Source: Acanthamoeba lenticulata (Eukaryota; Discosea; Longamoebia; Acanthamoebidae). From it: a stretch of DNA of 17,144 bases. The position numbers and the translations under genes are program-made. Position 1 is the first letter of the stretch. Each line of letters starts with the position of its first letter. Positions 8,716-17,055 of the stretch are shown piece by piece. The stretch is from positions 1-17,144 of the forward strand of contig NAVB01002038.1 of the NCBI GenBank assembly GCA_002179805.1, given 5' to 3'. The notes under the pieces were generated by a model. The model saw nothing but the letters and a program-made list of their open reading frames with translations. It did no database searches and was not told the DNA's origin.

Positions 8716-10343
8716 ATGCAGAGGAATAGGCGTGCATCTCGCTGGATGTGGCGGACATCTTTGCGCGCCAAGTTGCTCCTGTTCATTGCAGCTTTCTTCG
8801 TGCTATGGTTTGCCTTTGTGTACACGCCCTTCGCCCCTCCCCCCAGCGAGCTGGTCCGGCTCACAGTGGTGCGGGCGCACGCCAGAGGTCGACGGGCCTA
8901 CGATGATTCCGAGACTTTGGGTGGTCCCGAGAGTGTCTCAGCTCGAGTGCGGCTCGCCATGATCCTCCCCATCATCGGAGAACCGAAAGGTGCTCTTCGC
9001 TTTCGTTTTTCGTTGTTTTTATTTATTTATTTATTTTATACTTCTTTTCTGCAATGCAGACTGGTTTCCCTACTGGGCCATGTCCTGCAGCGGGCAGCCC
9101 CTTTTGCCAGGGCTGTGGCCCGACGGCTCGTCGAGGCACCGCGTCAACGATGTGGAGATTGACTGGCTGGTGTTCCACGAGGGCATGGAGAGCGTCGACC
9201 GGTGGCGACGCGACTGGCCGTCCATGTTCCCTTCCAACATGCGCTTCATCCAACTGCCTAAGGGCGGTATCATTCGGCTTTACGCTGAGAAGGCCGCCGC
9301 CGCCACCAACAACCCGCGCCTGGCCGAGATCTACCGGTACCGTCGTCAGTGTCATTGTCATCGCCTTCGCCGCGGCGGCGGTTGACCGTGTTGGGCGCCA
9401 CAGGGAGCGGGCCAACCGGTTTGGCGGCGGCCTGCTGGTCCAGCTGAAGGGCATGCTGGGCACGGCGTTCGAGGACTACCTCCACGGCTACACCCACTGG
9501 GCCTTTCTCGACTACGACGTGCTCTGGGGCGACGTCTACGGCTGGCTCGAGGCCGACGAGCTGCTCGACTACGACGTCGTCACCTTCTCCTTTGGGGACC
9601 ACACGGCCCTGTACCTGCGCGGCCAACTGACGGTCATGAAGAACACGCCGCGGGTCAACCGCCTGTGGACCCTGTGCGAGCAGCTCGTCGGGGACGACTT
9701 CCCGGCGGGCACGCCGCTGGAGAACGTCGACGAGGGCTGCTTCAGCTACCGCATCCTGCGCGAGGCCGACGTGCGGGTCCTGGTTGCCACCAAGCAGCGG
9801 CTGCCCCCCGACAGCAGCGTCTGGTATTGGCTCGACGGCACCCTCGTCGAGCGCGCCGAGGCAAGTGACGAGGCCACGCGCGAGTTTGAGGAAGCGGCCG
9901 TGGCGTATTACACCCGCGCCATGAACACGACCGCGGACACGGCCACGGACACGGCCACGGCCTTGACGCCGGCCTCGCCGCCGCTGGACTCGGCGCCCTT
10001 CTTGGAGCCCGCGGCCTGGACGCCCGTGACGGCCACCGCGCGGAGCTACTGCGCTGGTTGGGTCCCGATGATCTACCGCAGGTGCCTCTGGCGCCAAGAC
10101 CTGGGCGACGCCTGTCGCATCAAGCACGAGAACGGCACGGCTTACCGCCAGACCTGCCGGCGGGCCCGGCCGGACCAGACCGCCTTCATCCACTTTTTTA
10201 TGCTCAAGCATTGGCACTGGAATTCGAAACACGCCGATGAGGTGGTGAGGCTGCCGCCGCCGCACACGCGGCCGGTGGTGGTCAAAGTGAGTCGACAGGA
10301 CGGCATTGTCACGCTCCTCGCCGCGCCTGACCTACGATCATAA
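8716..10343 (+). CDS. DUF6625-like / glycosyltransferase-like type II membrane protein, paralog A, 496 aa, three exons
   Basis: Exons are 8716-8989, 9060-9336 and 9404-10343; phases 1 and 2 are kept at the junctions. An ATG at 8680 is in frame but lies inside the previous gene's polyadenylation signal, so 8716 is preferred. A basic N-terminus is followed by one membrane segment (about residues 18-37) and a short stem. The domain then begins VRLAMILPIIGEPKDWFPYW and continues with VEIDWLVFHEGME and MRFIQLPKGG. LKGMLGTAFEDYL and HWAFLDYDVLWGD come next, with a DxD at 220-222. That order resembles DUF6625 proteins encoded near polysaccharide genes. A metal-binding DxD suggests a GT-A-like sugar transferase in the Golgi lumen; this is inference. 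A Thr/Ala insert contains a tandem repeat at 9937-9960. Confidence 0.78.
9937..9960 (+). repeat. Two perfect 12-bp tandem copies inside paralog A
   Basis: ACACGGCCACGG occurs twice back to back, encoding the Asp/Thr/Ala repeat (TATDTATDTA) of a low-complexity insert that paralog B lacks. Confidence 0.85.
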
Positions 10344-10470
10344 GCACAAAGGGAAAACACACTCTGGTTGCGATGTAATCGAAGAAAGGATAAAAGACGA
10401 AACAGTTTTAAATTTTGAAGAAGCAAGAGTCGCGTTGGAGACGACTTGTTGACTTCAAGTCCCAAACCGC

Positions 10471-12187
10471 ATGGAGCAGATGCCGAAAAGGGTTGTGGCG
10501 GTCATTCCGCTGCTCCTGCTGAGCCTGCTGGTCTTTTATGAGTGCGCTTGCCTCCTGCCTGTGCACTTCAGGCAACTTTAAAGTTAAGCCTTTGACCTCT
10601 TTTCAGGTCAACTCTGTCGCCTGCTCCGGTCAGCTCAACCGAGGACGAGGCTTTACCGGCGGCAGAAATCACACATGTCAGTCCAGCACCACAGCAACCA
10701 CAACTGGGGCGCCCAAAGCCAAAGCCCAAACCACCAAGGCCAAGAGGCGAAAAGATCAAGCTGGCGATGGTGCTACTGATCCTAGGCGAGCCCCAGAGTA
10801 CGCTGTACTTCTTCCCAAGGTGTCTCTTCCCAATGAGGTGAGCTCACCGGCCAGCGCTGCAGAATGGTTCCCGTATTGGGCGTTCTCCGGTCCCGCACAC
10901 ACGGCCGCGTCCTCTGGCCAGTCAAGTGCCGATGTGGAGATCGACTGGCTCGTGTTTCACGAGGGCATGGAGACCGTTGACCAGTGGCGCCGAGACTTGC
11001 CCGCCATGATCCCTCCGAGCTTGCAGCTGATTCGCCTACCGCAAGGCATAGTTCAGCTGTTTGGCGAGAAGGCATCAGCCGCTGTTAACGACTCACGCTT
11101 GGTTGAGCTCTACCAGTACGACTCCCAACGGAAGTGCAGGCTTGCAGCAGTGCTCAGCTGGAGGGTTGCCCGGTGGCAGGTCTCGAGCCAAGCGAGTCGG
11201 GGTCTTGATTTTAGACCAGCTCAAGGGCTTGATCGGCACGGCGTTCGAGGACTACCTCGGCGGCTACACCCACTGGGCCTATCTCGACTACGATGTGCTC
11301 TGGGGAGACGTCTACGGCTGGCTCGAGGCCGACGAGCTGCTCGACTACGACGTCGTCACCTTCACCGATACCGAGACAGAAGACAAGACGAGTCTTTACC
11401 TGCGCAGCCAGTTGACCATCATGAAGAACACGCTGCACATCAATCGCCTGTGGACTCGCTGCGAGCAGCTTCTTGGGGACGACTACCCCACGGGAGTGCC
11501 GTTATTGCACCTAGACGAGGCCTGCTTCAGCTACAATGTCCTGCTTGACGGCCAAGTGAACGTGCTCTTCACCAGCAAACAGCAGCAGGCAAGACTAGAC
11601 GACTGGTATTGGATCAACGGCACCCTCGTCCTCTTCAGGTAGTACTCCCCTGATGAGCAGATTTTGAGAACTGTTGTTTACGTTATCGCCACCTTCTTTC
11701 ATGCAGCAGTCCAGGAAGCGCGGAGGCGTTCGAGCAAGCCATCGTCAGCTACTTTGAGGAAGTCGCAGCCGGTAACATCCCTGTCGAAAAGCCGTGGATG
11801 TTGCCCGAGCCCCTCGACATGGAGCCCCTCTCCGTGACCTCGCCCTGGGAGCTCATGCATCCCGCGCTCGGCCCGTGCGAGAGATGGCTGCCCGCCATGT
11901 ACAGCCTGTGCTTCCACGTGCCCCAGCCCGAGCTCGTGTGCCGCCTAAAGTTACTCGGGGCCGACGAAGAGAACGACCCGGCCGCCTACCGCCAGGACTG
12001 CTGGCCCGCGCGGCCCGACCAGACCGCCTTCGTCCACTTCCAGGCCTTCAAGAAGAACCCCTATTGGAAGCGGCTCGGCGCCGCCGCGGTGCAGCTGCCG
12101 CCGCCCCACACAAGGCCCGTCGTGATCAAACTGAGCCAAATGGAGGGCATCTCCACGCTTCTCGCCGTGCCCGACGACATGCGATGA
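10471..12187 (+). CDS. DUF6625-like / glycosyltransferase-like type II membrane protein, paralog B, 484 aa, five exons
   Basis: This is a tandem paralog of the preceding gene. Exons are 10471-10541, 10607-10797, 10863-11115, 11180-11638 and 11707-12187. The ATG at 10471 gives MEQMPKRVVAVIPLLLLSLL, a basic residue pair and one membrane segment. A Pro/Lys-rich stem (PKPKPKPPRPRGEK) leads to IKLAMVLLILGEPQKWFPYW. The same blocks as paralog A follow: VEIDWLVFHEGME, LKGLIGTAFEDYL and HWAYLDYDVLWGD with DxD at 208-210. The C-terminal part keeps RPDQTAF, PPPHTRPVV and TLLAVPDDMR. The introns before WFPYW and before the QLKG block match those of paralog A in place and phase. The introns at 10542 and 11639 are extra. 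The last acceptor is a tandem CAGCAG, so two isoforms differing by one serine are possible. Confidence 0.8.
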
Positions 12188-12291
12188 CAATGACAACGAA
12201 GAGAGAGAGAGAGAGAAAAAGAGCCAATTTTTTGTTTGCTCGACGCGGCCAACAGCAACACGCTGGTCCCACCGAGGTCTTTGCAGCTCTT
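12188..12291. repeat. Convergent spacer with a GA microsatellite
   Basis: 104 bases separate the stop codons of paralog B and the ligase gene. The left part contains a GAGAGA run (about 12201-12217). No canonical AATAAA is seen for either gene. Confidence 0.6.
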
Positions 12292-15200
12292 CTAGCAGTC
12301 GATCGTGCCCTTCTTGGTGAGGACGGGATCGCGCGGGGCGTCCATGTCCGGCCGCAGGCCTGCGCGTTCAAGTGCGTGAGAAGTGGCGAACCCAAAAAGA
12401 CACGATATGTCAACAACTGTACCGACGTAAGAGGGGAAGCGCGGGACACCGTCGGGGGTGAGCTCCTGGAAGCGGTAGGTGATGATGGCCCCGACGGGCG
12501 GCGGGGCCTCGCGCTCGGCGTCCGACAGGCCGGTGCCGACCTTGAAGGCGGTGCCGTTGGCCATGCGGCAGTGGAGGGCGCCGACGCGGCCCTTGTGCTT
12601 GCCCTTGCCCGGCTCGTGGGCCACCACGACGGCCTCGGCGTCGTGGAAGCTCTTGACCTTGAGCAGCGTCGTCGAGCGGCCGGCCACGTAGAGCGAGCGC
12701 GGCTTGCGCAGCATGACGCCCTCGCCCTGCTTCTTCTCGATCCGCTTGAGCTCGACCTCGAGGTGCCGCGGGCCCTCGCACGGGACCATCTTGAGCACCT
12801 TGGTGTAGGGCGTCGGGTGGGCCTCGAACCACTTGCGCACTGTGCGGAGGCGATCCTCAAAGGGCGACGTCGCCAGGCCGGGCGCGTCAAACACCTGGAA
12901 CGTGAGGTTGCGCCACCGCGCGTCGGAGCCCTGGCTCTTGGCCACCGACACCGTGATCTGGAACTGGCCCCGCCCGCCAAACAGCTCCTGTTCTCCACGT
13001 GTGTGCGTGTGCGTGCGTGAGCCGAGACCCCACGATGGGTTGGTGGAAGGGACGACGTACGCCGTCGAGGGGCATGTCCGGCGGCAAGTTCTCGCAGAAC
13101 CAATCTTGTGCGTAATCGGGCGCTTGAGCGTTTGGGCGGACGAGAAGGACGAGGAGGAGGCGTCACGTACCGGGAGCGAAGAAGGCGTTGCCCAGGCGCG
13201 AGATGAACTGCTTGCCGTTCCAGTAGGCCCGCACGCCGTCCTGACGAGGGCGCAAACGCGTGTGAGTGCGACGGCCAATCGTAGATCAAAAACAGGCAAG
13301 AAAGGGGTAAAGGGGAGAACGCGCACGAGCTTCTCAGAGAGCCACCAGCCGGTCGGGTCGACGCTGGGCTCCCACTTGTGCGCCAGCAGCAGCTTGGGCG
13401 TGTCCTTGTTTGTCCCTGCAGTTCACCACCGTCATAAACATGAGGCTCTATGCCCAAGGGACGACACGCGCACATGCGACGTACCGGCCTTGACGATGGG
13501 AGCCGATGCCGGTCGGCCGCAGCGCGCGGTCTCGTACTCGTCCCCGAGGAACTCGCGCAGGTGCTTGCACGTCCGCCTGCCGGCGCAAAGCGCGCGTCAA
13601 CATATACCCGCACTCCTACGGGGTCACGCGGCACACGGGCATCAGGCTCGACGACGTACCGGTCGACGGGCTGGTTCTGGTTCTTCCACGCCGGGCACAG
13701 GCAGTAGTAGACTTCGCCAGCGCACTTTTTGATTTGCCATTTGTCTTTTGTTTTTGTTTTGTTTTTGTGTTTTTGTTTTTTGTGGAATTCGAGTTGGTCA
13801 GCTGCCTGCGCCCTTTGGGGTTGGAGAGGGGGAGGAGGGAGGGGGGGGGGAAGAGGCGAGGTGTACTGCCGCCACTCATGGAGTCGACCTCGCGCGTCTC
13901 GCCGTCCTGCATGATGTTCTTGGGCTTCGGCAGCGTCTTCTCCTCCTTTTGCCAATTACCGCCGGCCAACTCGTCCTCCTCCTCTTCCTCGCCCTCACCA
14001 TCGGCGGCGTCCGGCGGTGATGCTGGTGGCGGGGACTTGGCTTTGTTGTTCGTAGGCGGCTGCGGCGCTTTGGGCTTGGGCTTGGGCTTCTCCTCTTCTT
14101 CCTCGCGTTCCTCTTCCTCTTCTTCCCCTTGTTGACCAACATCATTGCCCGCCTGGCCGCGGCCGTCCCACTCCTGCAGGAGCTGCATGAACTTGTCCTC
14201 GTCCCACACGTCGCACCCGCAGCTCTGCGCCTTCTCCAGCTTGGCCCCGGCCTTGTCCCTACAATACGCGCACGCGCGTGTGCGTGTTGTGAGCCATCGA
14301 CGGTCCATCTCTGGCAACGAGAGAGAGCGAACCCGCAGATGACGATGTCCGTGTTGCGCGTCACGCCGCTGCCCACGAGGGCGCCCATTTCCTTCAACCT
14401 GTAACACGTATTTCAATCATATTTGAATTAATTTCGAAATCGATTTATATTCTTAATATTTAATTAAATAATAAGAAGAGGGGGCACGTACTTGGCGGTG
14501 GCTTCCTTGCGGGCGACCATGAGGGCGCCGGTGAGGACGATCACCTTGCCCTGGACCTGGGCGACGAGCCCGCCAGCAGCAGGGGAAGTGGACTTCTTCG
14601 TCGGCTTCTTGGCCGTCGTCGTCGACGCCGTCGTCGGTGTCACTGCCTTGGAAGGCTTGCTGGCCGGTACGGCGGCCGGCTTGGCGCTCTTCTTGTTCTT
14701 GGTGTTCTTCTTGTTCTCTGCCTCCTCATCTTCCTTATGCTTGTCCTGGCCGTTCTCATCATCGTCGCCCGGATGCCAGAACTGCGCCCGATGTTCGGGA
14801 TTCCTGTCAGAGTCGCCGGTAAGTACGAAAACGAAAACGACAACGACGACACTAGCAGCAAAACTCACTTGCGATAGCACTGCGCGCCGTAGGCACATCG
14901 AGATTTGCCGCCGGCGAGCTTTTGCTTCTTGGACTTGGGCTTGGGCGAGTCCCACGGGATGTCCTGCACAGTTGGGGCCAACGGCGTGAGTCCGCCTCGG
15001 CATGGGATGACAAAGGCCTCGCTCAGTACCTCATCATTGTCCTGCTTGACCGCGGCAGCAGTGGCGGAGCTCGCGTTGGCCGAAGTGGTGCCGGGCTTGG
15101 TCGGCTGCGGCTTGGTCTTCTTGCTGCTCTTCTGCTGTGCGATTTGCTCGGCGACGGCGGTGACTTCGTCGTCGATCGACATGTCGAGCTCCTGCACACG

Positions 15201-16069
15201 CACGCACGTCATGATGAACGAATCAGAACACAACGGAAGGCCTCGACCTCGAGGGTGGGATGGCGCCGCCGTGCCTGGGTGAGCTTTGGGCTGAGTTGCG
15301 CGTTGTCCTCGTCCTCGTCGTCTGCTCGTCCAAACTCCTGCTGCAGCGCAGCCAAGTCCATTTCGTCGGTGTCCTCCCCGTCCTCGACGCCGTCATCCAC
15401 CCACGGCGCCTTCTTCTTGTTGTCGAGCCCCGCTGATGTTGAGGACGATGATGATGACGATGACGTAGAAGACGAGGACGACGCGCTGTCATCAAACTCG
15501 AGTTTGCGCTTCCTGGCCGTGGTGGCCAAAGCGGAACCGAAGCAGGGCACGTCCATGTCCACAAAGAGCCGAACGGCGCCTGTCATGACGGGCTGGTGGG
15601 TGAGCAACGAGCGGGCGGGTCTTCGAACTGGCGCCCTTGTGCAGACTCTACGTACCTGCGCCCTCGGAAATGGCGAGCGAGAGCGAGTCGCCAGAGAAGA
15701 GCGACGCCGGTGGATCGTCCTTGTTGAGAGAGCGCTCCTCGCCGGTCTGGGTCGAGCGAAGCACGACCGCGTTGGTGCTCAGCGTACGGACCTCCACTCT
15801 TGCCTCTGCCCGCACGAAGCGGAGCTCGACGTGCTGACGTGACACGCTGCGACATTGTGCCGGCGACAACCGCTCTTTAAGCGCAAGAAAGTCGGTATCG
15901 CGGCCCAATACCAAAGGCTTCACAAACAATGCATCGTTTGTAATGGTGTAAGCATTTGTGTTTTGGCGCCAAAAGGAACAAAAAAATCGGTGTCAGAAGG
16001 GCGCACCTGCCCGTTGCGCATAACGCACAACCTCTCGGTGTCGTCCCGCAAGTAGCAGTGTAGAAGCAT
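12292..16069 (-). CDS. Multidomain ATP-dependent DNA ligase: FHA - PBZ - BRCT - SWIM-like finger - ligase core, 920 aa
   Basis: Fourteen exons in phase: 16069-16007, 15917-15656, 15579-15248, 15191-14869, 14803-14492, 14398-14333, 14258-13867, 13744-13660, 13576-13485, 13415-13327, 13240-13171, 13104-13061, 12987-12423, 12359-12292. Residues about 1-120 form an FHA domain of the PNKP/aprataxin/APLF sort (PLVLGRD, SVSRQHVEL). The PBZ finger (about 318-341) is CAYGAQCYRKNPEHRAQFWH, built across a splice. The BRCT domain (about 408-490) has GKVIVLTGALMVARKEATAK. A Glu-rich, Lys/Pro linker follows. A SWIM-like finger (about 590-620) has YYCLCPAWKNQ and RTCKHL. The ligase core has motif I SEKLDGVRAYW (adenylated Lys near 671), DGELFGGRG, GEGVMLRKPRS, LLKVKSFHDA and an OB fold ending SYVGLRPD. 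The predicted role is nick sealing at poly(ADP-ribose)-marked breaks in the nucleus. Domain calls are strong; splice sites are hand-inferred. Confidence 0.9.
13745..13866 (-). other. Intron 7 of the ligase gene, low-complexity
   Basis: The longest intron of this gene (122 bases) joins MSGG to NKWQIKK. On minus it has a C-run near the donor and an A-rich repeat (AAAAC units) before the acceptor AAAAG, instead of the usual pyrimidine tract. The boundary is therefore less certain than the others. Confidence 0.55.
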
Positions 16070-16249
16070 GGCAGAGGATGGAGAGGAGCTGGATGTGTGA
16101 AGCAAGATGGTGGTTGTTGTTGGGCTGTTTTTCGAGGTATATTTTTCTTTTTTTTTGGCACTTTTGCTTTGTCGACTAACGGACGAGAACAAGCTCTTGC
16201 TGACGTCACCGCGATTTGAGCACTTCACTTGACCAGGGCGGAGCAAGGC
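16070..16249. promoter_or_regulatory. 180-base bidirectional promoter between the ligase and KDDL genes
   Basis: The two start codons face away from each other across this spacer, so it must hold both promoters. It contains an AT-rich stretch on plus (TATATTTTTCTTTTTTTTTG, about 16137-16157) and the palindrome TGACGTCA at 16201-16208. No other signals are evident. Confidence 0.6.
16201..16208. promoter_or_regulatory. Perfect TGACGTCA (CRE-type bZIP) palindrome
   Basis: The eight-base palindrome is the consensus site for CREB/ATF-type bZIP factors. It lies 42 bases before the KDDL gene's ATG and 131 bases from the ligase ATG. Function is inferred from consensus and position only. Confidence 0.5.
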
Positions 16250-16889
16250 ATGGCGGGACGCACAGGAGGTCTCCGGCGAAAAACAACGCTCGGTCTGTCG
16301 TGGGGTGTCGCGCTGGTGCTTCTTGCCGTGGTCGTGCTGTGCGCCTTTGTGGAGGCCGCCAGTGCGGAGGAAGAGCTCTGGACTCGGTGGGGGGACCGTG
16401 CCCTGGACCAGTGTATTAAACTTATCAAGGGCCGCAAGGGCCGTGCCAAGCTGGAGGAGATATGTGAAACCTACCAAGGCGTCGTGGACCACGAGATGCA
16501 GATGCTCTCCATCAACGTACGTACTTTCTGCCTTTCCCTTGGTCATGTTGCACATCTTTACAACAGAGTGTGTTGTCGTCTACACACAGTTGGGTGCTGC
16601 TCTGGGGAAGAAGGACGCAAAGGACAATGTCGGCTTCACCAACGAGCTCGCCGAGCGGCTGGAGCGTGAGCCTTATCGCTCGGATGGGGACCAGATCATC
16701 GGCGATGCCGCTCGCCACTTTGTCAACAACGGCGTGACCTCCAACAAGGCGATGAAGAAGCACTTCTTCACCAAGTTTGCGCAGTGGCTCACAAACGCTG
16801 CTGTCGACAACGGCAAGTCGATGAAGTCGATGCCAGTCTACCCAGGCATGGCGGATCTCGAACGCCGCATGCACAAGGACGACCTCTAG
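16250..16889 (+). CDS. Small ER-resident protein with signal peptide and C-terminal KDDL, 188 aa, unknown family
   Basis: Exons are 16250-16516 and 16590-16889, joined in phase 0 through a GTACGT donor. Residues 1-39 form a signal peptide: basic GGLRRKTT, hydrophobic VALVLLAVVVLCAFV, likely cleavage after AASA. The mature part is helical in character and highly charged. It has two cysteines about 15 residues apart (DQCIKLIKG and EEICETYQG) that could form a disulfide. GFTNELAERLEREPYRSDGD and an amphipathic FTKFAQWLTNAAVDN follow. The final residues MHKDDL fit the KDEL-receptor retrieval signal. I do not recognise a family. It might be a saposin-like or chaperone-associated ER factor, but nothing in the sequence proves that. 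Confidence 0.85.
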
Positions 16890-16934
16890 AGACCTTCTCG
16901 ATGCCCTGAAGGTCTTGTTTCTATTTAAAATAGA

Positions 16935-16972
16935 AATAAATGCGCAATGTCCGCTACGAATGAGATAATAAA
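16935..16972 (+). promoter_or_regulatory. Polyadenylation signals of the KDDL gene
   Basis: AATAAA occurs at 16935-16940 and 16967-16972, 46 to 78 bases after the stop codon. The first overlaps a 9-base palindrome (16918-16926 / 16928-16936). Confidence 0.6.
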
Positions 16973-17055
16973 TTGTTGTTGTATTTCGTACATATATTCA
17001 GAATAAATAAATAAATTATTAAAATGGGAAGAAATTATGGGTGTTCGCGCAAAGG

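Noticed and set aside
9270..10265. 331-residue open frame on minus, antisense to paralog A
   Set aside because: It is a composition artefact of the GC-rich coding strand, without a family signature. The plus strand has conserved motifs and consistent splicing.
11794..13020. 408-residue open frame on plus spanning the ends of paralog B and the ligase gene
   Set aside because: It runs out of frame through paralog B's last exon and antisense through the ligase. It has Arg/Ala repeats only.
12126..13955. 609-residue open frame on minus overlapping the ligase gene
   Set aside because: It is Ser/Arg-rich shadow sequence reading through real introns and in a different frame from the ligase motifs.
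16918..16936. 9-base palindrome TTTCTATTT / AAATAGAAA after the KDDL gene
   Set aside because: The one-base spacer prevents a full hairpin, and AT-rich palindromes are common near polyadenylation sites. It was noted with the signals there, not as a separate element.
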